Notes under the pieces: generated by a model
What the model was told of the DNA's origin: nothing
Databases searched by the model: none
What the model saw: the letters and a program-made list of their open reading frames with translations, nothing else
Position numbers and translations under genes: made by a program
NCBI GenBank assembly: GCA_046094825.1
Contig: JBJTIF010000088.1
Location: forward strand, 1 to 5,089
Direction: 5' to 3'
DNA: 5,089 nucleotides
DNA from: JBJTIF01 sp046094825
Lineage (GTDB): Bacteria; Actinomycetota; UBA4738; HRBIN12
Shown: positions 1 to 4,529 of the stretch, piece by piece
How positions within the stretch are numbered: the stretch's first letter is position 1
How the letters are laid out: every line of letters begins with the position of its first letter

Positions 1-54
1 GAGGACGACGGCGGAGCCGAGGAGGATCGCGAGGAGCTTCTTCAGCGGGTTCAC
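1..54 (-). CDS. Small secreted protein, N-terminal fragment (paralogue of the gene at 155)
   Basis: Only the first 18 codons lie in the window; the gene runs off the left edge. They start with GTG at 54-52 and read MNPLKKLLAILLGSAVVL, the charged n-region and hydrophobic core of a Sec signal peptide. The start is well fixed: an in-frame TAG lies at 63-61, two codons upstream. The fragment matches the first 18 residues of the divergent gene at 155 except for Leu instead of Phe at residue 7. At DNA level it differs by a single base, so third codon positions are conserved as well. I see no clear Shine-Dalgarno sequence upstream, which is also true of the paralogue. The function is unknown. It could be a true divergent duplicate or, since it sits at the sequence edge, a fold-back artefact of assembly or amplification. 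Confidence 0.55.
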   Translation of the reverse strand, partial: MNPLKKLLAILLGSAVVL

Positions 55-60
55 GGTCGG
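1..60 (-). repeat. Left arm of 60-bp inverted repeat
   Basis: The reverse complement of these 60 bases matches 149-208 at 59 of 60 positions. The one difference is G at 36 (C on the minus strand) against T at 173. The match begins 6 bases upstream of both GTG starts and continues to the window edge, so its true length is unknown. The sequence between the arms (61-148) is not itself mirrored. Confidence 0.9.
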
Positions 61-105
61 CTAGGCACGGATCCGGGGAGCGGATCGTTGGGATCTCGTG
101 CTCCC

Positions 106-133
106 GGGGCCGGCGCCTTGCGGCGCCGGCCCC
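106..133. promoter_or_regulatory. Perfect 12-bp GC hairpin in the divergent spacer
   Basis: Arm 106-117 (GGGGCCGGCGCC) pairs perfectly with 122-133 across the 4-base loop TTGC. It lies in the 88-bp spacer between the two divergent GTG starts, ending 21 bases before the start at 155. A transcript of that gene could carry it in the 5' leader; otherwise it could be a DNA operator. No T-tract follows on either strand, so a standard intrinsic terminator is unlikely. The rest of the spacer holds only a short inverted repeat (GATCCG at 70-75 and CGGATC at 81-86). I could not identify a convincing -35/-10 pair for either gene. The hairpin is seen in the sequence; its role is unknown. Confidence 0.5.
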
Positions 134-148
134 AGCCGTGAGAACCTC

Positions 149-208
149 CCGACCGTGAACCCGCTGAAGAAGTTCCTCGCGATCCTCCTCGGCTCCGCCG
201 TCGTCCTC
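149..208 (+). repeat. Right arm of 60-bp inverted repeat
   Basis: This is the mirror copy of 1-60, with one mismatch at 173. It covers 6 bases upstream of the GTG at 155 and the first 18 codons, i.e. most of the signal peptide of the plus-strand gene. Homology stops upstream at 149, so the two copies share the coding start but not a visible promoter or ribosome binding site. Confidence 0.9.
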
Positions 209-532
209 GGGGCGACGATCGCGTTCGCCGACGACTCCGCCACGACCGACGACGCCGACGAGGTGTCGATCGAGCAGACGCAGGAGTCGACCGAGGTCGA
301 GTCCGAGGACGTGGAGTCGGAGTCCGACTCCACCGCGGCTCCCGGGCAGATGGTTCCGACCGGCGACGCCTGGACGGGCGACTACGCGCGCGGCCTCGAG
401 GTCGCGACGATCGCCCGCGGTGGCGAGGCGCCCGCCGGCATGGAGTCCGCGACGACGGCCGGCGAGAAGGCGACCGCCGACGCGGTCCACGGCAACTCGG
501 CCGACCACGGCCCGAGCGACTCCGAGGGCTAG
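155..532 (+). CDS. Small secreted acidic protein, unknown family
   Basis: This 125-residue protein begins with a typical Sec signal peptide: n-region MNPLKK, a hydrophobic core at residues 7-24, and an AFA|DD site giving predicted cleavage after Ala25. There is no lipobox cysteine, so it is probably released or loosely wall-associated. Residues 26-60 are dominated by Asp, Glu, Ser and Thr with no Lys or Arg, and look disordered. The rest is Gly/Ala-rich with one Trp (73), few basic residues (Arg79, Arg88, Lys105) and two His near the end. I do not recognise a domain. The frame is open from a GTG at 98, but GTG 155 is preferred: the divergent paralogue has a stop just upstream of the same codon, and the signal peptide begins there. 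No clear Shine-Dalgarno is visible. Its stop is 6 bp from the stop of the convergent operon. That it is a real gene rests on the signal peptide, the paralogue and codon-like base bias. Confidence 0.7.
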   Translation: MNPLKKFLAILLGSAVVLGATIAFADDSATTDDADEVSIEQTQESTEVESEDVESESDSTAAPGQMVPTGDAWTGDYARGLEVATIARGGEAPAGMESATTAGEKATADAVHGNSADHGPSDSEG

Positions 533-538
533 ACCGAC

Positions 539-1723
539 TCAGCCGACGAGCGCGGCCCGCCACGCGGGCGGCGCCACCCGCACCTCCGGCACCACCCCCA
601 ACCACGCGGCGAGGTCCTCGATCGCGCCGCGCAGCGCGGGTCCCGCGTCGGCCGGCGCCCCGCGTTCGGCGAATACCCGCGACACGCGGAGCAGCCCCTC
701 GTCGCGTTCGGTCTTCGCGTCGATGCGCCCGATGAGCCGGTCACCGTGGAGGATCGGGAGCACGTAGTAGCCGAAGCGCCGTTCGGCCTTCGGGACGTAG
801 AGCTCGATCCGGTAGTGGAACCCGAACACGCGCTCGGTCCGCGCGCGGTCCGAGATGAGGTCGTCGAACGGCGTGAGCACGGTCGTCCGCGGTTCGCCCG
901 GTGCGGCGGCGAGGAGCTCCGCGTCCGCGACCCAGCGCCCCGCGACGCCCTCGATCGCGACCGGCACGACGCTCCCGCGACGCACGAGCCTGTCGAGCGC
1001 CTCCTCGTGATCGGGGAACCGGATCTTGCCCCAGCGCGAGAGCCGCGCCGGTCGGGCGACGCCCGCCGCCCGCACCTCGCGGGCGAGGTGCTCGAGGTGC
1101 ACCGCCGTCGAGAAGCGCGGGACGCGGGGGATGCGACGTTCGGCGAGGTCCCAGATGCGCTGCTGCCCGTCGCGGCCGACGATCATCACCTCGCCCCGCG
1201 CCCACATCGCCTCGAGCATCGTCCCGACCTCGGGCCGCGTGCCGTACCACCGGCCGTCGGTGTCCCACGCGTGCTCCGCGCGGTTCTCGAGGTCACGGCC
1301 CCGGAGCGGCCCCTTCGCGCGGAGCTCGCGGAGCACGAGCCGCCGGAACCGGTCGTTCTTCGCGATCCAGTCCGCGTACCACGCGGACCCGCCCCCGTCC
1401 TCGCGGAACCGCCGCATCGCGTGCCCGTAGAACGCGAGGTCGTCGACCGGGACGATGTGCGCCGTGTACTCGAAGAGCGTCCGATCGGCCCAGAGCGCGC
1501 GTTCGAGGTCGGCGATGCGGAACCCCCGACCGAGCCGCGAGAACAGGAGCAGGTGCTCGGTCCGCGCGACGTGCGAGATCGGGTCCATCTGGACCTCGCA
1601 GAGGTCGCGGACGACCTCCTCGACGCTCCGCGGGCGCGGGCCCGAGAGCCGCTGCCCCGCGACGGCGAGGCGTCGCGCGTCGGCGAGGTCGAGCCGGTGC
1701 ACGTTGGGGCGCCGCGCGCTCAC
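539..1723 (-). CDS. YcaQ/AlkX-like winged-helix DNA glycosylase (HTH_42 family)
   Basis: This 394-residue protein matches the HTH_42 winged-helix family (PF06224), whose characterised members YcaQ (AlkX) and AlkZ are DNA glycosylases that remove alkylated purines and unhook interstrand crosslinks. Family hallmarks are present in order: the catalytic Q-x-D motif (Gln45-Met46-Asp47) followed by HVARTEHLLLFSRL; FEYTAH at 84-89; and the C-terminal block from TPFDDLISDR (about 284) through FHYRIELYVP to GYYVLPILHGDRLIGRIDAK (ending at 337). QxD is the YcaQ-type motif; AlkZ has QxQ. The length fits the family. It is the last gene of the operon, and its GTG start overlaps the TGA of the upstream gene (GTGA). 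The frame stays open for about 1.5 kb further upstream, but that is out-of-frame sequence of the DUF885 gene. There is no strong Shine-Dalgarno, which suggests translation by reinitiation. The family is confident; crosslink repair here is inferred. Confidence 0.88.
   Translation of the reverse strand: MSARRPNVHRLDLADARRLAVAGQRLSGPRPRSVEEVVRDLCEVQMDPISHVARTEHLLLFSRLGRGFRIADLERALWADRTLFEYTAHIVPVDDLAFYGHAMRRFREDGGGSAWYADWIAKNDRFRRLVLRELRAKGPLRGRDLENRAEHAWDTDGRWYGTRPEVGTMLEAMWARGEVMIVGRDGQQRIWDLAERRIPRVPRFSTAVHLEHLAREVRAAGVARPARLSRWGKIRFPDHEEALDRLVRRGSVVPVAIEGVAGRWVADAELLAAAPGEPRTTVLTPFDDLISDRARTERVFGFHYRIELYVPKAERRFGYYVLPILHGDRLIGRIDAKTERDEGLLRVSRVFAERGAPADAGPALRGAIEDLAAWLGVVPEVRVAPPAWRAALVG
555..569 (+). 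terminator. Possible hairpin terminator for the gene at 155
   Basis: GCCCGC (555-560) pairs with GCGGGC (564-569) across a 3-base loop, 23 bases after the plus-strand stop and inside the 3' end of the convergent glycosylase gene. No T-run follows. Hairpins this short are common at this GC content, so this is a weak candidate. No other terminator is visible between the convergent genes, whose stops are only 6 bp apart. Confidence 0.2.
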
Positions 1724-1735
1724 GTGCGCGGCGCC
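1708..1735 (-). promoter_or_regulatory. 10-bp stem-loop holding the GTGA stop/start overlap in its loop
   Basis: On the minus-strand mRNA, GGCGCCGCGC (1735-1726) pairs perfectly with GCGCGGCGCC (1717-1708) around the 8-base loop ACGTGAGC. The loop contains the TGA that ends the DUF885 gene and the GTG that starts the glycosylase gene. The stem would be disrupted by ribosomes finishing the upstream gene. This is consistent with tight translational coupling, or with restricted independent initiation. The geometry is seen directly; the regulatory role is inferred. Confidence 0.4.
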
Positions 1736-3411
1736 ACCCAGTTCGGCATCTCGGCCTCGAACACCGGGAGCGCGAGCTCGCCGTGCCCGATCGCGTGGTC
1801 GTGGAAGGCGACGATGTCGAAGCGGTCGCCGTCGCGCGCCTCGATCGCCTTCCGCGTGCGCTGGATCGCGCGCTGGCCGACCTTGTAGCAGAGCGCCTGC
1901 CCGGGCCACGCGATGTAGCGGTCGGTCTCGATCTCCGCGTCGACGCGCGGCAGCCCGATCTCCTCCATGAACGCGACGCCGCGGTCGCGCTCCCAGCCGA
2001 AGGCGTGGATCCCCGTGTCGACGACGAGCCGCGCCGCCCGGTGCGCCTGGCCCTGGAGCATCCCGAAGCGCTCGAGGGGGTTGCGGTAGAGCCCGAGCTC
2101 GTCCGCGAGCCGCTCGGAGTAGAGCCCCCAGCCCTCCGCGAAGGCGTTGCCGCCGATGTGCGCCGCGTGGCGCCGGAGGTCGTGGATGTCGAGCTCCTGC
2201 TGGAGCGCGAGCTGGAAGTGGTGGCCGGGGATCGCCTCGTGGTACGTGACCGCCGCGAGCGCGTGGAGGAACCGCGACGGCAGCTCGTACGTGTTCACGT
2301 AGTACGTGCCCGGCCGGGAGCCGTCCATCGAGGGCGTGAAGTAGTACGCGGCCGGAGCGTCCTTCTCCTTGAACTCCTCGACGGGCTTCACGTCGCACGG
2401 CGCCTTCGGGAAGCGCCCGAACACCTTGTCCGCCGCGGCCTGCGCGCGGTCGATGTCCTCGCGGATGCGGGCGATGAGCGCCTCCTTCGACGTCGCGATG
2501 TTGCTCGGGTCGGACTCCGCGGCGCGGCGGAGCGTCTCGATGTCGCCACCGTGACCGAGCTCGCGCGAGATCTCGCGCATCTCGCTCTGGATGTCGTTCC
2601 ACTCCTCGAGACCGATCTCGTGGAGCTCCTCGGGGTCGAGGTCGAGGCCGGTCCACGCGCGCACCGCGACGCGGTACCGCGCGAGCCCGTCCGGCGCGGA
2701 GAGGAGGCCGGGCACCTCGCGGCACGCCGCGCGGTACGAGCCCGACACCGCCTCGAGGTAGCGGCGGATCTGCGGGTCGACGTGCGCGCGCACCGCCTCG
2801 ACGATCGGCTGCCGGTCGGCGTCGCTCGCGACGTTCGCCGCGGTCGCGATCGGCGAGGACTCCGCGGGGATCGCGACGAGCCCCTCGAGCTGCGCGATGA
2901 GCCGCTCGACGGAGATCCGCGACGCGGTGAGGCCCATCCGCTCGGCCTCGGCGACCCGCGCGAGCTGCTCGTCCATGAATCGCGGGAACGCCTCGAGGCG
3001 CCGGAGCAGCTTCGCGAGCTTCTCGGGCGTCGAGGCATCCTGGAACGCCGCGAGCTGCGGCAGGAGCGTCTGGACCCCGTCCATGTGGTCGACGGCGCCG
3101 ACGAGGTCCATCCGGTGGTCGTCCTTCTCGATCGCGATCGCGGACCCGACCCGGATGAGGTCGCGGGTGATCCGCGCGTCGACGGAGAGGCCGTCGTCGC
3201 CGATCGCGGCGGCGTCGCGCGCGGCCGCCTCCCAACGACCGCGCTCCGCGACCCGAGCCTCGTCCGAGAGGTCGTCGAGGGCGCCGTCGTCGACCTCGAT
3301 GCCGAGGAACGTCCCCCAGATCGGCGAGTGGGAGAGCAGGTCGTTCCAGACGCGGTCGGCGAGCTCGGTGACGCGGCGGTCGTTCGCGGACGGCTGGGCG
3401 GGTGCGGTCAC
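1720..3411 (-). CDS. DUF885-family zinc metallopeptidase-like protein
   Basis: This 563-residue protein belongs to the DUF885 family (PF05960), which resembles zinc carboxypeptidases and oligopeptidases. The zinc motif HEAIPGHH is at 391-398, with two His ligands and a catalytic Glu. EGWGLYSE at 426-433 supplies the likely third ligand, a glutamate. Family blocks follow: GWERDRGVAFM near 472-482, RYIAWPGQALCYKVG at about 498-512, and FHDHAIGHGELAL at 536-548. All key residues are intact and the length is normal. There is no signal peptide or lipobox, so it should be cytoplasmic, unlike the many exported DUF885 members. It is the middle gene of the operon: its GTG overlaps the metF TGA by 4 bp and is preceded by a strong AAGGAGG, so it can be initiated independently. 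The peptidase activity is inferred from the motif; the substrate is unknown. Confidence 0.9.
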   Translation of the reverse strand: MTAPAQPSANDRRVTELADRVWNDLLSHSPIWGTFLGIEVDDGALDDLSDEARVAERGRWEAAARDAAAIGDDGLSVDARITRDLIRVGSAIAIEKDDHRMDLVGAVDHMDGVQTLLPQLAAFQDASTPEKLAKLLRRLEAFPRFMDEQLARVAEAERMGLTASRISVERLIAQLEGLVAIPAESSPIATAANVASDADRQPIVEAVRAHVDPQIRRYLEAVSGSYRAACREVPGLLSAPDGLARYRVAVRAWTGLDLDPEELHEIGLEEWNDIQSEMREISRELGHGGDIETLRRAAESDPSNIATSKEALIARIREDIDRAQAAADKVFGRFPKAPCDVKPVEEFKEKDAPAAYYFTPSMDGSRPGTYYVNTYELPSRFLHALAAVTYHEAIPGHHFQLALQQELDIHDLRRHAAHIGGNAFAEGWGLYSERLADELGLYRNPLERFGMLQGQAHRAARLVVDTGIHAFGWERDRGVAFMEEIGLPRVDAEIETDRYIAWPGQALCYKVGQRAIQRTRKAIEARDGDRFDIVAFHDHAIGHGELALPVFEAEMPNWVAPRT

Positions 3412-4349
3412 GGTTCCTCCTTCACGAGGGACTCCATCAGGCGGACGAGCGGATCGGTGTGCTGCATGACGTAGAAGTGGACGAGCGGCGACCCCGCCTC
3501 GACGAGACGTTCGACCATCGCGCGGGCCCAGGCGATGCCCGCCGTCTCGGCGGCCTCGGGCGAGGACGCCGCGGTGATCGCATCGGTGAGCGCGTCGGGG
3601 ATGCGGCAGCCGAAGATCCGCGGCACGACCTCGAGCTGCTTCGGTGAGGTGAGGATCTTCAGGCCCGGCAGGATCGGCATCGTCACGCCGGCGTCGCGCG
3701 CCCGCGCGACGAACGCGAGGTACGCGTCGACGTCGTAGAAGAGCTGCGTGACCGCGTACGACGCCCCGAGGTCCTGCTTGCGCTTCAGCACCTCGAGGTC
3801 GTGGTCGATCGACGGGCTCTCGACGTGCTTCTCCGGGTACGCGGAGACCCCGATGCAGAAGTCCGTCGGTTCGCCGACGAGGTCGTCGAGGTAGCGGCCG
3901 GCGTTCATCGCGACGACCTGCGCGACGAGGTCGGTCGCGGTCGCGTGCGACCGCCGCCCCGGCACCTCGCGGCGCGCGGCGTCACCGCGCAGGCACATGA
4001 CGTTCTCGACCCCGAGGTAGTCGAGCTCGATGAGCGCGTCCTCGGTCTCCTCGGCGGTGAACCCGTTGCAGAGCACGTGGGGCACGGGGTCGACGTTGTA
4101 GCGGTAGCGGATCGCCGCGCAGAGGCCGAACGTCCCCGGGGCCTTGCGCTTCACCCCCCGCGCCGATCCGTCGTCGCCGAACTCTGTGTCCGCGGCGTGG
4201 CTCGTGATGTCGATGAACGCCGGCTCGAACGGCAGGATGGATTCGACGGCTCGCTCGAGCCGGGCGACGTCGCCCCCGCGTCGCGGCGGGATGATCTCGA
4301 CGGAGACGAGCGGCCGGTCGGCCGCCGCGAGGCGCTCGGTCACCTTCAC
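3408..4349 (-). CDS. metF: 5,10-methylenetetrahydrofolate reductase
   Basis: This FAD enzyme reduces 5,10-methylene-THF to 5-methyl-THF, the methyl donor for methionine synthesis. The 313-residue protein is a full-length single (beta/alpha)8 barrel of the bacterial type, without the eukaryotic regulatory domain. Visible motifs are SVEIIPP (16-22, with the conserved Glu18), PHVLCNGFTAEETEDAL (90-106), CLRGD (119-123), GVSAYPEKH (167-175), TQLFYDVDAYL (201-211), PILPGLK (225-231) and HFYVMQ (291-296). VEIIPP rather than FEFFPP, NVDPVPH and the YPEKH block are, from memory, more like Bacteroidetes MetF than the E. coli or common actinobacterial form. The start is GTG at 4349-4347, with GGGAG 10 bases upstream (4364-4360), and the N-terminus aligns with that subfamily from the first residue. 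An alternative GTG at 4343 is less well placed. It is the first gene of the operon and divergent from the DUF2231 gene. I see no recognisable SAM or cobalamin riboswitch. Confidence 0.95.
   Translation of the reverse strand: MKVTERLAAADRPLVSVEIIPPRRGGDVARLERAVESILPFEPAFIDITSHAADTEFGDDGSARGVKRKAPGTFGLCAAIRYRYNVDPVPHVLCNGFTAEETEDALIELDYLGVENVMCLRGDAARREVPGRRSHATATDLVAQVVAMNAGRYLDDLVGEPTDFCIGVSAYPEKHVESPSIDHDLEVLKRKQDLGASYAVTQLFYDVDAYLAFVARARDAGVTMPILPGLKILTSPKQLEVVPRIFGCRIPDALTDAITAASSPEAAETAGIAWARAMVERLVEAGSPLVHFYVMQHTDPLVRLMESLVKEEP
3416..3422 (-). promoter_or_regulatory. Strong ribosome binding site for the DUF885 gene
   Basis: The minus strand reads AAGGAGG, 4 bases before the GTG at 3411. 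It lies within the last codons of metF and supports the GTG start despite the 4-bp overlap. The glycosylase gene downstream has no comparable site. Confidence 0.8.
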
Positions 4350-4370
4350 GCCGGGCAGTCTCCCACGGGT

Positions 4371-4407
4371 CGGCGCGAGCCCCGATCGGGCCTCCCCGAG
4401 CGCGCCG
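4371..4407. promoter_or_regulatory. Inverted repeat upstream of metF
   Basis: CGGCGCG (4371-4377) pairs with CGCGCCG (4401-4407), and the interval contains a perfect 10-bp palindrome, CCCGATCGGG (4381-4390). It lies 22-58 bases upstream of the metF GTG, so it is either in the 5' leader or at the promoter. It could be an operator or an mRNA structure. GC-rich dyads arise easily in this genome, so the functional claim is weak. Confidence 0.3.
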
Positions 4408-4435
4408 CTACGGGATCACCACATCTGGATCCGGA

Positions 4436-4449
4436 AAGGTTCGGGAAAC
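4436..4449 (+). repeat. Tandem 14-bp direct repeat, copy 1
   Basis: AAGGTTCGGGAAAC. It matches copy 2 at 13 of 14 positions, exactly 22 bp away. Each copy contains a GTT-N5-AAC dyad, a form common in regulator half-sites. It lies in the divergent region between metF and the DUF2231 gene. It is a candidate operator; the binding protein is unknown. Confidence 0.6.
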
Positions 4450-4457
4450 GGCCTCCC

Positions 4458-4471
4458 AAGGTTCGGCAAAC
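4458..4471 (+). repeat. Tandem 14-bp direct repeat, copy 2
   Basis: AAGGTTCGGCAAAC. It differs from copy 1 only by C for G at the tenth base. The 22-bp period is close to two helical turns, so proteins bound at both copies would sit on nearly the same face of the DNA. Confidence 0.6.
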
Positions 4472-4497
4472 TCGCCCCATCGGTCGGTGTCGGGCTG

Positions 4498-4504
4498 CGA
4501 ACCT
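4498..4504 (-). repeat. Inverted copy of the repeat core
   Basis: CGAACCT on the plus strand is the reverse complement of AGGTTCG, the core of the two direct repeats. It lies 26-32 bases before the DUF2231 start. It is only seven bases long and may be chance, but it is the third copy of this heptamer within 70 bp. Confidence 0.35.
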
Positions 4505-4515
4505 GCCACCGCCTG

Positions 4516-4523
4516 AAAGGAGG
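4516..4523 (+). promoter_or_regulatory. Ribosome binding site for the DUF2231 gene
   Basis: AAAGGAGG with a 6-base spacer before the ATG at 4530. It is a near-ideal Shine-Dalgarno and fixes that start. Confidence 0.9.
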
Positions 4524-4529
4524 CACCAC

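Noticed and set aside
746..1888. A 380-codon plus-strand frame
   Set aside because: It is the antisense mirror of the glycosylase gene, rich in Arg, Pro and Glu, and has no recognisable domain or ribosome binding site.
539..3235. An 898-codon open frame on the minus strand
   Set aside because: Only 1723-539 reads as a protein (the glycosylase). The upstream part is Arg/Pro/Ala-rich, out-of-frame sequence of the DUF885 gene with no family motifs.
901..3474. An 857-codon open frame on the plus strand
   Set aside because: It lies antisense to the DUF885 and glycosylase genes and is Arg/Ala/Val/Leu-rich with no motifs. Long antisense frames are expected at this GC content when third positions are G or C.
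4436..4504. CRISPR-like array
   Set aside because: There are only two short direct copies and one inverted heptamer, with an 8-bp gap between the direct copies and no cas genes. A tandem operator fits better.
4350..4529. SAM or cobalamin riboswitch upstream of metF
   Set aside because: The region was read on the minus strand for a conserved multi-helix core or a B12-box-like segment; neither was recognisable. Only the simple dyad at 4371-4407 is visible.
4350..4529. Sigma-70 or SigH/SigR-type promoter elements (GGGAA then GTT) in the divergent region
   Set aside because: The spacing between GGGAA at 4443 and the next GTT at 4461 is about 13 bases, too short for the 16-18 expected. No convincing -35/-10 pair was found on either strand.
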